Shown: positions 14,516-23,044 of the stretch, piece after piece | How positions within the stretch are numbered: the stretch's first letter is position 1 | Layout: each line of letters opens with the position of its first letter | Virus record (IMG/VR): IMGVR_UViG_3300026200_000001 | Location: 1-36,221 of that record | Strand: one strand, 5' to 3' | DNA: 36,221 nucleotides | Source of the DNA: a virus | Notes under the pieces: generated by a model | Seen by the model: only the letters and a program-made list of their open reading frames with translations | Database searches by the model: none | What the model was told of the DNA's origin: nothing | Made by a program: the position numbers and the translations under genes

Positions 14516-15160
14516 TCATAGAGTTGTTAGGAAGTGTTTAAAGACCTGTAAGGTCTTACCTTCCAATTCACTCTGTGATGCTTGACTAATAGTCTGATGA
14601 TATTTAGCAACAGTAGTTTCTTTTAAAATACCATTGTTCCATACCCACTCTTTACCTTCCATGATTCCATTAACAAAAGCATCTGGAGCAGAAGGATCTG
14701 CAACTATATCTGCAGCAGTGGCAAGCATAAAGTCATCCATGACATAGGCAACACCCTCTTGCTTATCAAGAGTACCCATGCCTCTAGAAGAAACACCAAG
14801 TTTCACTCCTTCACCCAAAAGTGATTTAGCAATCTTGCCATTAGGAGTATCAAGGATATGTGCTTTACCGATAAAATTATTACCTTCTGCTTTTAAACTT
14901 ACGATCCTGTGAGACACACGATCAAGGTTTACAGTAGGTCCATCGGGATGACCCAATTCACCCAGAGCACGACCTGGTTTGATATATTCTTCATTATAAC
15001 GTTTCACTTCATTATCAAGAACTTTAAATGGGTATACCCTTCCGTTGCGGTTCTTCACTTCAGACTGAAGAAAGACACCCTCAATATAGAGTTTCTTTTC
15101 CCCATCTTTTTCTTCAGTGATTAACTCAACTGATTCGATGTTCTCGGTAATAAGTTTCAT
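14516..15160 (-). CDS. 21: gp21 prohead protease
   Basis: A 214-residue serine protease matching T4 gp21 (212), which cleaves the scaffold and capsid precursors at (I/L)-x-E. The catalytic His is in ELGHPDGPTVN (about residue 70) and the nucleophile Ser in LGVSSRGMGTL (about 124-125), the spacing expected for the family. LxSEVKNRNGRVYP near the N-terminus is the other conserved block. Coupled by ATGA to the small core gene upstream; the late promoter for gp22 begins just after its stop. Confidence 0.94.
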   Translation of the reverse strand: MKLITENIESVELITEEKDGEKKLYIEGVFLQSEVKNRNGRVYPFKVLDNEVKRYNEEYIKPGRALGELGHPDGPTVNLDRVSHRIVSLKAEGNNFIGKAHILDTPNGKIAKSLLGEGVKLGVSSRGMGTLDKQEGVAYVMDDFMLATAADIVADPSAPDAFVNGIMEGKEWVWNNGILKETTVAKYHQTISQASQSELEGKTLQVFKHFLTTL

Positions 15161-15354
15161 TCTTCGTTGGGTTGTTGTTGTGCTGTAGGTTCATCAAAGT
15201 ATGATGAAGATACAGTCTGTTTATATGTATCAATGACATCTGATGCTCTCGCAAAAAGAAAATCATTTATCTTGTCCATAGCTTCTGACCTTTTCTTGTC
15301 AGCAAGCAGATCAACAATATCAACCAATTCAGAATCTAATGGTGTTGTATCCAT
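15157..15354 (-). CDS. Small prohead core protein (gp67/gp68 position)
   Basis: A 65-residue acidic helical protein: LDSELVDIVDLLADKKRSEA then MDKINDFLFARASDVIDTYK and an unstructured tail rich in Q, P and E. T4 has gp67 and gp68 between gp20 and gp21; this protein sits in the same slot and its helix-then-FARASDVIDTYKQTVSSSYF pattern recalls the core proteins of marine T4-like phages. I therefore infer a scaffold role, but cannot say whether it is closer to gp67 or gp68. Stop overlaps the gp21 start (ATGA). Confidence 0.6.
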   Translation of the reverse strand: MDTTPLDSELVDIVDLLADKKRSEAMDKINDFLFARASDVIDTYKQTVSSSYFDEPTAQQQPNEE

Positions 15355-15375
15355 AATATTTACAAGTTATAAGAA

Positions 15376-17088
15376 TTATTTAGTAGATGAAGTTGCTTTA
15401 GAATTTGACGTTGCCTTAATTTTCTGCATTTCCTTCTTATGAGCATCATCAGACTGCGCTTGACCACGTGCTGCTTGATCATCTTGCTGTTGTGCTTGAA
15501 TCTCCGGAGCAAAGGCATCATTCTGACGATCCATCATATCAAAACTAGTAACATCAGCAGGGTTAAGTGCTACACCAGTATCAATATCAAACTTCATTTG
15601 CTTGTCCATTTCCTTGTACTCTTTGTCGTTCTGTTGTAGAACATGACGACGCAAATACTCTGTGGAGAAGTACTTACCAACAAATGGATCCATCTGTGTT
15701 ACAAGATTAATTCTTGCCATCAGCAACTCTTGTTCCTTTAATTCATTAAAGTGATTATCAAAGAGGAAGTCATATTGAATATGCTCCTCCATATCATCCC
15801 AGTCTTCTGGAGCAATGATACCTTTAAGAATCAATTGAGTTTTTAGAATATCCTGGAATAGTGCAGAAAATCTCTTGCGGAGTCTGCCAATAAACTTGGT
15901 GAACTTAAGTTCATCTCGCAGTATTTCAGTAGTCTTGCCAAGATTAAAAGCTTTATTGTCATCTGTGAGTCTTGAAGGAGGAAGGTTAAGGGAGTTGTAT
16001 AATTTTTTCCTAAAATACTCAACGTCTTTAAGTTCTCCAAGGTTCTGTCCTCCTGGTAGTGTTGAAATTTCTGTTCCTCTACCACCTTCTCTACGTGGCA
16101 ACCAGAAATCCTCAAGCATACTCATATGCTTTTTATCATCTCTGATCTCACCAGTGTTAGCATCGTAAACTAACTTGTTACGATAACGAGCCATCACATC
16201 ACGTAGATATTGTTCTGCTTTTACCTTTGGTAAATTACCAACATCGATGTAAAAGATCCTACGTTCAGGTGCCCTTGAAAGCCTGTATATAACTAAGGCG
16301 TCCTCAATCATTCGCAATTGGTTCAATGACTTAATCGACTTATGCATGAAGCTTAAGGTATACTTCTTATTCAGATCTGTTACACCTGAATTTGCAGTAG
16401 CAATTGAATCATATGCAATCTTAATTCCTTCTGCTGTTGAAAAATCAGAAGAAGAATTTTGAGGCATACTCATAGAACCAGAGAATCCTCGTGGTTTATA
16501 AATGTAATACTCTACGTAATTACCCCAATCATATTCTAAAGCAGTACCACGAACTAACTGCGGGTTAGATGTCTGAGAAGGATCTTTTATTTTTTGTCTT
16601 ACTTTACGAATCTTGAGTGGATCAATATACCTTAACTCAAGAATACCCAATTTGGGGTTGTCTAAATCTATAACTTTATGATAATAAGTTCTTCCATCTA
16701 CATACCAGCTTCTAATTATCTGGTGTGCGCCCTTATCAAAATTCAAAAGTTTTTTGATATGATCAAATTCATTACGAATTTTAGTTTTAATACCTGCACT
16801 AATGTTTAAATTTGATAGTTCTATTTCAACAGGACTATCATTGGCATCACTAACGACAAATTCATTAACAATTTCATCAATTGCTGTATCCACTTCTGGG
16901 TGAAGTGACATATCTCTGTATCTTTTAATGAGTTCATACTCATTTTGAGATACACCTTCAACGTCAACATAAGTACCAAAATAGCCACCTGCTACGGTGG
17001 CTACACTATCATCACTATTTGGGGGAATTGGAGATTGTCCTTTTGGTTCCCCCTGTTTATTAATTAGAAAACCAAACAGTTGACTCAT
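15376..17088 (-). CDS. 20: gp20 portal vertex protein
   Basis: A 570-residue portal, matching T4 gp20 (524), the dodecameric channel for DNA packaging and neck attachment. Diagnostic stretches: YRDMSLHPEVDTAIDEIVNE (about 56-75), YHKVIDLDNPKLGILELRYI, the block GNLPKVKAEQYLRDVMARYR with NKLVYDANTGEIRDD (about 296-335), EDFWLPRREGGRGTEI, TLPGGQNLGELKDVEYFRKK and LNLPPSRL. These are the regions used for gp20 diversity surveys. The C-terminus (about 510-570) is a Q/A/D/S/T/K-rich tail. A late box stands 27-34 bases upstream of the ATG. Confidence 0.97.
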   Translation of the reverse strand: MSQLFGFLINKQGEPKGQSPIPPNSDDSVATVAGGYFGTYVDVEGVSQNEYELIKRYRDMSLHPEVDTAIDEIVNEFVVSDANDSPVEIELSNLNISAGIKTKIRNEFDHIKKLLNFDKGAHQIIRSWYVDGRTYYHKVIDLDNPKLGILELRYIDPLKIRKVRQKIKDPSQTSNPQLVRGTALEYDWGNYVEYYIYKPRGFSGSMSMPQNSSSDFSTAEGIKIAYDSIATANSGVTDLNKKYTLSFMHKSIKSLNQLRMIEDALVIYRLSRAPERRIFYIDVGNLPKVKAEQYLRDVMARYRNKLVYDANTGEIRDDKKHMSMLEDFWLPRREGGRGTEISTLPGGQNLGELKDVEYFRKKLYNSLNLPPSRLTDDNKAFNLGKTTEILRDELKFTKFIGRLRKRFSALFQDILKTQLILKGIIAPEDWDDMEEHIQYDFLFDNHFNELKEQELLMARINLVTQMDPFVGKYFSTEYLRRHVLQQNDKEYKEMDKQMKFDIDTGVALNPADVTSFDMMDRQNDAFAPEIQAQQQDDQAARGQAQSDDAHKKEMQKIKATSNSKATSSTK

Positions 17089-17114
17089 AACAGTATGCTA
17101 TCTATTGCTAGTAC

Positions 17115-17122
17115 TATTTATA
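17115..17122 (-). promoter_or_regulatory. T4-type late promoter TATAAATA ahead of gp20
   Basis: Exact late consensus on the minus strand between gp19 and gp20. With T4 spacing transcription starts near 17109, about 21 bases before the gp20 ATG at 17088. Confidence 0.75.
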
Positions 17123-17130
17123 TTGGATAT

Positions 17131-17781
17131 CTACTCCTGTATACCACTGCCAAATGTTGGTCCATCAGTTACCGCCGAAGCAAGTCCTTGACCACCAACA
17201 GTTGGAGTAGAAGGAGATAACCAGTAGCTGTACTGGAATTCAACACTGAATTCTTCAATCTGATCATTGCTGTCATAAGCAAGATCAATCTGGGAAACAT
17301 TAGTTGGGAAAGAATGAAGAAGATCATACTGACGTAAAACAGTTCCACTATCAGTGCCATCCTTACGCATCTGCTTCACAGAAACAGTTGCCATATAACC
17401 TTTATCAGCAGCACTAGTGCCGGATGATGGTTTGTAAAGAGGAGCAGTATTTGATTTGTGTGTATTCATTTTCTCCAACCATTCTTCAAAGAAGGAACGA
17501 ATTAACATATCCTTATCATTGAAGAAGGTAGCAGTCCATGTATCGAAGGTACGATCACCTGCAATCTTAACTGTTCTTCCCCTAAAAGGAACTTCAATCA
17601 CACCTAAATTTGATGCCGGAAGTGCAGTAGACTTACAAAGCAAGTTTACTATATTCTTATTTTCCTGACTTGTTAATGAAAGTGCTTCTGGAAAATTGAC
17701 ATCAACCACAAACATATTAGGCTTAACGCCTTCTTGGATGTGTGTTAGAAAAGTGTCAATTCTTGTAAGTGAGTCTGTCAT
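17131..17781 (-). CDS. 19: gp19 tail tube protein
   Basis: A 216-residue protein corresponding to T4 gp19 (163), the hexameric inner tail tube. Visible tube-fold pattern: PNMFVVDVNFPEALSL, VNLLCKSTALPASNLGVIEV, PFRGRTVKIAGDRTFDTWTA, TFFNDKDMLIRSFFEEWLEK and, near the end, SNDQIEEFSVEFQYSYW. It is longer than T4, chiefly through the loop at about 115-150 and the C-terminal tail. Good ribosome-binding site (AGGAGAAATCATG). It lies between gp20 and gp18 as in all T4-like phages. Confidence 0.93.
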   Translation of the reverse strand: MTDSLTRIDTFLTHIQEGVKPNMFVVDVNFPEALSLTSQENKNIVNLLCKSTALPASNLGVIEVPFRGRTVKIAGDRTFDTWTATFFNDKDMLIRSFFEEWLEKMNTHKSNTAPLYKPSSGTSAADKGYMATVSVKQMRKDGTDSGTVLRQYDLLHSFPTNVSQIDLAYDSNDQIEEFSVEFQYSYWLSPSTPTVGGQGLASAVTDGPTFGSGIQE

Positions 17782-17821
17782 GATTTCTCCTAATTAATTT
17801 CCTGGATTATTGTGTATATTT

Positions 17822-20278
17822 TTATCGTCCAACAACTTCACTAAACGAGACGCCAGTCTTCGTTGCGGTGAAAGTAACCGTAATGTAGTTGATAGAACGA
17901 GTTGGTTTGACGAATAGTTCGGCAACAAATTCGTTACGATCAATTACGTCAGGTGTGTTATTTGTATCATCACATACCACGAGGAAATCAGTTACGCCAC
18001 GACGAGCCTGTACTTCAGATAAGTAAGAGTTTACTGCACTGGAGAAAGAGCTTCTAGTTGTCGCATCGTTTTGTTCAAATAGTACTGTCTTCGCAAGATT
18101 ACCAACTCGCTCCTCAAGGTTGAGGAAGAGACGACGAACGTTAATTCTGTCGAAAGCAGATGGCGAAGCTAGTGCAGTCTTATCACCGAATAGTGTAACA
18201 CCACTACCAGGGAAGACTACAACTGGGTTAATTCTTGATTGATAGAGTTCATCTCTATCTGCTTTGCTTGGGTTGTAAGCAAGTTTAATTGCATTACGTA
18301 GCGAACCACGATTTACACCTGCAGGTGAATACCAATCATCAAGTTGCGTGGAAGTCGAAACACATAAACCAGCAATGTCTCCATTACATGGAATGTAACG
18401 ATACTTGTCATTAAAGCGATCATAGTAATACTTATAACCACTATCAAAGACAGCGTATGAAGTAGAAGTTAGACCTTCAAAGAATTCAAGTGTGTTCTCT
18501 TTCTGTTTAATATTAGTAAGAGCACCTGAGGTTCCAACTTGGTTTCCTTTATGAGGAGAAACAAATGCTACACAATCCTTACGACCAGAAGCAATTCCAA
18601 TAACCTTAGCTGCCTTTGCTTTAGTATCAGTTTGTGTAGAAAGTGATCCACCCATTAGGATGAAATCAACGTCTACTGTTTCTGTATCAGCAAACTCATC
18701 AAAAGCATCTGAAATTTCAGCAGTTGAGTATGCATAATCATCAGTACCACCAGATAGAGTAGTTTCTACTTTACCAGAAATCTGTAATAGATCATTAGCA
18801 CTCAAAGCACCAGAAGACTGATCCCAAGATTCTCCAACACCAGCAGTAGAAGGATTGGATACTCCAGCAATAACAGTACCGTTATAGAAGAGATCGGATT
18901 GATTATTAATTACATCACGATAGAAAACAGCAGCACCTTCTGTACTCTTGCCATCTGATAGTTTAGATGCATACAGAATTCTTTCTAAAACTGTGTTAGC
19001 AGAACCACTATAAGCACCTGTTGTATCAATAACAGCAAAATGAATTTCATCATAACTGATATTAAGACCAGATGCAAATGCAGAAGTACCAGGACGAGGA
19101 CCAATAGAACCAAGTGTTAAACCTGTATTGCCAATTGTCTCGTTAGTGTACCAGTCATTAACAGCAGTCAGAACGATAGCAGTATCAACTACACTATCAA
19201 CTGTGAATACTGCATCACCTGTCGTTAATGTAATAACATCTCCAACACTATGACCAGTACCAGCAGTTGTTAATGTGATAGTAGCAGCTGGACCTTCGAT
19301 TGCAGTGATTTCAAATGTGGAGTTAGCATTACCACCATCAATTGTAATCGAATCTCCAACTAGATATTGTCCATTACCTGCATTAGAAATTACTGCAGTT
19401 TGTACAGCGCCTGCGGTTACAGTGGTGGTAACCTCTAATCCAGTACCAGTTCCACCCGTTGTAGGCATCACACCACCGGCATTGTTATAACCAGTACCTG
19501 GTTGCAAAGAACCAATCGCTGTTGGATCTCCATTTGTTACACCAACCGTAACAGTTGTGTTGATGCCACCACCATTCGATGTAGTGGTCACCACATCACC
19601 ATCAGTATATCCAACACCAGGAGCAGTAACAGTAAGTGTCGCAACAGCACCTGTATCAGGAGTATCTAAAGTATCAGAAGTAGTTAGTCGTGTGAAACCA
19701 CCATTAGCATTCTTATTAAGAATAACTGCAGCACCTTCAACGACACCTGTAACAGCGTTTGTCTTAACTGTATGAACAACAGCTTGTTGTCCACCAGTAA
19801 ATGTTAATGTACTTCCAGCAGCAATAGCAGCAGGAGGATTGCTGAATGTGACGTTTTGATCGGCACCACGATCAACCACAACAACCATAAGTCCATTACC
19901 CCATGAACCGGCAGTCCTAGCAACATATTGATTGTTGTTTCCACTACCTTCATTCCAGTCATCATAACTCTTGACTAGAACGTTTGCTGCTGCTGTACCA
20001 TTTGCGTTAGTAACTCCAGTGTTAGCGCGAGTAATTGCTAACTTGCCGCCGTAATTTAAAAATTCTGAAGCAACGAACCAATCTTCTGCGTTGCCTTCTG
20101 CGGGAGCACCAAAAACTGAAATCAGTTCTTTCTGTGATGCAACGCTAACAACTGTTCCAATCGGACCCTTTTGGAAAGTAGACGCATGAGCAGCAGTAAT
20201 TTGTGATGCGCCAACAATTACAGCATTAGATAGATCACGTTCCTTAAGAACAATTCCAGGCGAGACTTGACTTGCCAT
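17822..20278 (-). CDS. 18: gp18 tail sheath protein with repeat insertion
   Basis: An 818-residue contractile sheath protein, 160 residues longer than T4 gp18 (659). Core blocks: SPGIVLKERDLSNAVI at the N-terminus, FLNYGGKLAITRANTG, the NNQYVARTAGSWGNGLMVVV block, and in the C-terminal part NINVRRLFLNLE-type DRINVRRLFLNLEERVGNLA and the terminal VTFTATKTGVSFSEVVGR. The surplus is a G/T/V/N-rich insertion at about residues 205-365 with four imperfect units (PGVGYTDGDVV, PGTGYNNAGGV, GNGQYLVGDSITI, GTGHSVGDVITL). The insertion is in the outward-facing domain region, so it may decorate the tail surface (inference). Leader carries GAGGAG and the late-box variant AATAAATA. Confidence 0.96.
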   Translation of the reverse strand: MASQVSPGIVLKERDLSNAVIVGASQITAAHASTFQKGPIGTVVSVASQKELISVFGAPAEGNAEDWFVASEFLNYGGKLAITRANTGVTNANGTAAANVLVKSYDDWNEGSGNNNQYVARTAGSWGNGLMVVVVDRGADQNVTFSNPPAAIAAGSTLTFTGGQQAVVHTVKTNAVTGVVEGAAVILNKNANGGFTRLTTSDTLDTPDTGAVATLTVTAPGVGYTDGDVVTTTSNGGGINTTVTVGVTNGDPTAIGSLQPGTGYNNAGGVMPTTGGTGTGLEVTTTVTAGAVQTAVISNAGNGQYLVGDSITIDGGNANSTFEITAIEGPAATITLTTAGTGHSVGDVITLTTGDAVFTVDSVVDTAIVLTAVNDWYTNETIGNTGLTLGSIGPRPGTSAFASGLNISYDEIHFAVIDTTGAYSGSANTVLERILYASKLSDGKSTEGAAVFYRDVINNQSDLFYNGTVIAGVSNPSTAGVGESWDQSSGALSANDLLQISGKVETTLSGGTDDYAYSTAEISDAFDEFADTETVDVDFILMGGSLSTQTDTKAKAAKVIGIASGRKDCVAFVSPHKGNQVGTSGALTNIKQKENTLEFFEGLTSTSYAVFDSGYKYYYDRFNDKYRYIPCNGDIAGLCVSTSTQLDDWYSPAGVNRGSLRNAIKLAYNPSKADRDELYQSRINPVVVFPGSGVTLFGDKTALASPSAFDRINVRRLFLNLEERVGNLAKTVLFEQNDATTRSSFSSAVNSYLSEVQARRGVTDFLVVCDDTNNTPDVIDRNEFVAELFVKPTRSINYITVTFTATKTGVSFSEVVGR
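18975..19665 (-). repeat. Degenerate G-x-G-Y/H-x-x-GD repeat array inside gp18
   Basis: Protein-level repeats in gp18 about residues 205-435 region; the clear units lie between residues 215 and 355, built of a Gly-Thr-Gly turn, Tyr or His, a GD pair, a beta-strand and a Gly-rich loop. The same unit recurs in gp13 and in the 1714-residue virion protein. Confidence 0.55.
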
Positions 20279-20317
20279 GTTTTAACTCCTCGTGTAGTGC
20301 CAATATTAATCTAAAAT

Positions 20318-20325
20318 TATTTATT
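20318..20325 (-). promoter_or_regulatory. Late promoter variant AATAAATA ahead of gp18
   Basis: One mismatch (first base) from TATAAATA, in the gap between gp17 and gp18. Predicted start near 20312, leader about 34 bases with GAGGAG before the gp18 ATG. Confidence 0.6.
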
Positions 20326-20343
20326 CTTTTGTTGACTTCCACG

Positions 20344-21993
20344 CTAAAATGGTAACATGTAAGAAACATCTTCTTGTGTCTCTCCATACTCCCAAACAGA
20401 ATCACCATCAACAAAACCTTCATCACCTTCTAGACCTGTTGTTATGAATCCAAATGGTGCCATATCCTGTTCAATTTGATTCTTCTGCTCATCATATATT
20501 CTCTGACGAACATCATTATCAGTCATTTCTTTGAAATATTCTTGCTGTACCAACCAAGCAAAGATAACCATACACATCACAAGGTCATCATGATATCCTT
20601 CATCTGCTTCAAAGGATTGTTTTTTCTGAATGAATGTAGTTAATTCAGCAATAATTTCATAATCATTAAAGGTTAATTTATCATCTTCTATAATTTGTTT
20701 TAAATTAGCACACCCTTGTTTCTTCACAGTGATACTCATCTTAACACCAAGTTGTGTTTTGGTTCCAGAGAATCCTTGTCCTATAATTTGACCAGCCCTA
20801 CCACGCATGGCAGACATCAAGACATTAGGATATTCAAGATCATAATTTAATATAGATGCTACAGAATCTCCTACATCATTAACTTCACATAACACCCATG
20901 CATTATTATATGCCCTTGCTACATCATTAATAACATTGGGAAAAAGCATAGGTTTGATTTCATTATTCCTATACTTTCCTACAATTTTATATGGTACAGT
21001 TGTAATATCAAATACAATAAAAGCAGAATAGTCTCCACCTATACCTCTTGCCACATCAACAGTCATGAGATATTCATGTTTGTCTTCTGGTCTTACATAT
21101 ATGTCTAAACCTTTATTTTTGCTAATAGGTTCTTCAAATGCTAATGCTCTTAATTTTGCAGCAGAAATTAAAGTATCAACAGATCCTAAAAATTCACATT
21201 CAAATTCTTGAGTGAACTGTCGTTCTGATGTATTGGCAATAGTCAGTGCTTTCCAATTAGCATCTCTACCAGGTACTTCAGACCAATGTACTTCAGACCA
21301 GGCATATCCATTCCTACCATTAACAGCATCAGTCCACAACTTATAGAAGTGGTTCATACCATAAGGAGTAGATATGATTATTACTTTTGTTTTTGTACCA
21401 GAAGTAATAGTAGGATAAACACTGGCAAAGAAGGACTCTGCAATATGGTTCGGAACGAAAGCGAACTCATCGAGGAAGATGATATTGAACGACATGCCTC
21501 GGACAGCAGACGCAGATGTAGAAGCTGCCAATATCTTACTGCCATTTTCTAACTCCATCGAACCTTTGTTCCATGATATAACACCTTGCTGAATCCATTT
21601 AGGTAAGTTCTCGTATGCAGTTTGAAGACGACCTAGTAGATCCCTAGCGGTGGATGCCTTGTTAGCAAGAATACCAATGTTTACATTATCATTAAAGATA
21701 GCATAATGCAACAAATATGAAACCACTGTTGTGGACTTGCCAGTTTGACGAGGAAGTTTAGCAATATTGAATCTACTGTCATGAAATTTTTGAATTAATT
21801 CTTCCTGAAAATCCCATAACTTAAATGGCACAAGACCATGATCCAAAGAAACAATCTGAATATAATTTTTAATAAAATATAATGGATCGTTCTTACATTT
21901 AATAAATTCCTCTACCTGTTTTTTTGTAAATTGTTGTGCAACATTTGCTTTCTTCAGAAGCGGGTTGCCAAGATATACCTGATCAGATGCCAC
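20344..21993 (-). CDS. 17: gp17 terminase large subunit
   Basis: A 549-residue packaging motor, T4 gp17 homologue (610). ATPase domain: Walker A PRQTGKST (residues 81-88), Walker B NIIFLDEFAFV (170-180, catalytic Glu 176) and coupling motif IIISTP (205-210). RNase H-like nuclease domain: acidic residues in MTVDVARG (Asp 313), WVLCEVND (Glu 370) and YHDDLVM (Asp 469/470). All catalytic residues are present. The start codon is GTG, supported by GAGGAG nine bases upstream; no ATG is near. It follows an 80-residue gene closely and is in the gp16-TM protein-80 aa-gp17 group. Confidence 0.97.
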   Translation of the reverse strand: MASDQVYLGNPLLKKANVAQQFTKKQVEEFIKCKNDPLYFIKNYIQIVSLDHGLVPFKLWDFQEELIQKFHDSRFNIAKLPRQTGKSTTVVSYLLHYAIFNDNVNIGILANKASTARDLLGRLQTAYENLPKWIQQGVISWNKGSMELENGSKILAASTSASAVRGMSFNIIFLDEFAFVPNHIAESFFASVYPTITSGTKTKVIIISTPYGMNHFYKLWTDAVNGRNGYAWSEVHWSEVPGRDANWKALTIANTSERQFTQEFECEFLGSVDTLISAAKLRALAFEEPISKNKGLDIYVRPEDKHEYLMTVDVARGIGGDYSAFIVFDITTVPYKIVGKYRNNEIKPMLFPNVINDVARAYNNAWVLCEVNDVGDSVASILNYDLEYPNVLMSAMRGRAGQIIGQGFSGTKTQLGVKMSITVKKQGCANLKQIIEDDKLTFNDYEIIAELTTFIQKKQSFEADEGYHDDLVMCMVIFAWLVQQEYFKEMTDNDVRQRIYDEQKNQIEQDMAPFGFITTGLEGDEGFVDGDSVWEYGETQEDVSYMLPF

Positions 21994-22002
21994 TAATTCT
22001 CC

Positions 22003-22245
22003 TCATGATATATGTGTAAAATTATAATCAGTAATCATCGCAAATAGTTTAATTTTCAATTCTTGAAGATATCTCAGTTCTTCGATAGATCTTTGAGGAG
22101 AACCCGGCCAAATTTCCAAGTATCCACACACAACATTATATAGCATCCTAGTTTCTATAATACCCATCTTTGTAACACAATGCCATTCCTTATCAATTTT
22201 TTCAGGATCCCATTCTGGTTCATCGTGTCTGTCACTAGTAGTCAT
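22003..22245 (-). CDS. Small hypothetical protein between terminase genes, 80 aa
   Basis: An 80-residue protein: an acidic Trp-containing N-terminus (EPEWDPEKIDKEWHCVTKMG) followed by one or two amphipathic helices (ETRMLYNVVCGYLEIWPGS and SIEELRYLQELKIKLFAMIT). It overlaps the coiled-coil/TM gene by four bases (ATGA) and precedes gp17 by nine bases. No family recognised; its location between gp16 and gp17 suggests a packaging-time role or simply shared late expression. Confidence 0.65.
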   Translation of the reverse strand: MTTSDRHDEPEWDPEKIDKEWHCVTKMGIIETRMLYNVVCGYLEIWPGSPQRSIEELRYLQELKIKLFAMITDYNFTHIS

Positions 22246-22616
22246 TGATCTTTGAAAATACTATTCCATATTCTCATACCATCATCACCTTTAACAAAAA
22301 CACTTAACTCTTCTGGTTCAAAGTTATCATCCAGATCTGATAATGCACTCTCTAAAGTAACAGATGGAGGAATTCTATTTTGTTCGTTTTCCCAGTCCAT
22401 CAACATTTGTACCCAATCAGTAGGTCTGTTCCATTGTTGAGCTTCTGCCTTTGGTGCGAATGCCGTAGTACCTACAATACCACCAGCACCAATACCAATG
22501 GCACTTACAATAGCAACTACTCTTTCATTAGCACGTACTCGTGCAGTGAGTTCTTTTTGTTTTTCAATTAATGCTTCCACCTTTGTTTGAAGGACTGCTA
22601 TCGAAATTTTTGTCAT
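22242..22616 (-). CDS. Coiled-coil, single-TM protein within the terminase cluster
   Basis: A 124-residue protein with three parts: an N-terminal charged helix with heptads (LQTKVEALIEKQKELTARVR, residues 9-28), one hydrophobic Gly/Ala-rich segment (VVAIVSAIGIGAGGIVGTTA, 33-52), and a hydrophilic C-terminal domain with three Trp residues and an acidic run (about 60-124). The AFAPKAEAQ after the membrane segment resembles a signal-peptidase-type site, so the C-terminal part might be released or be periplasmic. Coiled-coil plus one TM resembles the XhlA/BhlA style of holin-associated proteins, but I cannot assign it. ATGA junctions with gp16 and the 80-residue gene. Confidence 0.7.
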   Translation of the reverse strand: MTKISIAVLQTKVEALIEKQKELTARVRANERVVAIVSAIGIGAGGIVGTTAFAPKAEAQQWNRPTDWVQMLMDWENEQNRIPPSVTLESALSDLDDNFEPEELSVFVKGDDGMRIWNSIFKDQ

Positions 22617-23044
22617 TCATCTGCTCCCACTTTTTTCAACATTTTTTGTAAGTCTGCTGTACTACCAAGAAACATAGTGTTATTTACAGTAGTAGGAGTA
22701 CTACCTTTGGTAGGTTCGTCAAGTCTCTTCATTTTTGATTGTAGATCAATAAGCTTATCAGTCATATCAGCAACTTGTTTCATTGCATTAGTTGCAACTT
22801 CAAATGCTCTGGGATGTCCAGATTCTTGTGCTACTTCTAAAGCATCACGTACTGCTTCCTGTCCTTGATCTATAAGAGTATATAGTTGTCCTCTAGTATA
22901 CTCATAATCATCTTTGCTATCATCATTAACATCACGTAATTGTTTTTTTCTAGGAGCACATCCTCCCTCTGGAGTATTAGAAGCTTCGATATCTAAGACT
23001 TCCTCCATGTTCTTTACCATTTTTTTATCTAATTTTTCAGTCAT
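22613..23044 (-). CDS. 16: gp16 terminase small subunit
   Basis: A 143-residue protein matching T4 gp16 (164), which regulates gp17 and recognises DNA for packaging. The shared pattern is DDYEYTRGQLYTLIDQGQEA, a helix with ESGHPRAFEVATNAMKQVAD (T4: ADSPRHMEVFATLMGQMT), DLQSKMKRLDE, and NNTMFLGSTADLQKML, where T4 has NATVFMGSPTELMDE. Two helices form the central oligomerisation hairpin. Coupled by ATGA on both sides to gp15 and the coiled-coil/TM gene. Confidence 0.92.
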   Translation of the reverse strand: MTEKLDKKMVKNMEEVLDIEASNTPEGGCAPRKKQLRDVNDDSKDDYEYTRGQLYTLIDQGQEAVRDALEVAQESGHPRAFEVATNAMKQVADMTDKLIDLQSKMKRLDEPTKGSTPTTVNNTMFLGSTADLQKMLKKVGADE

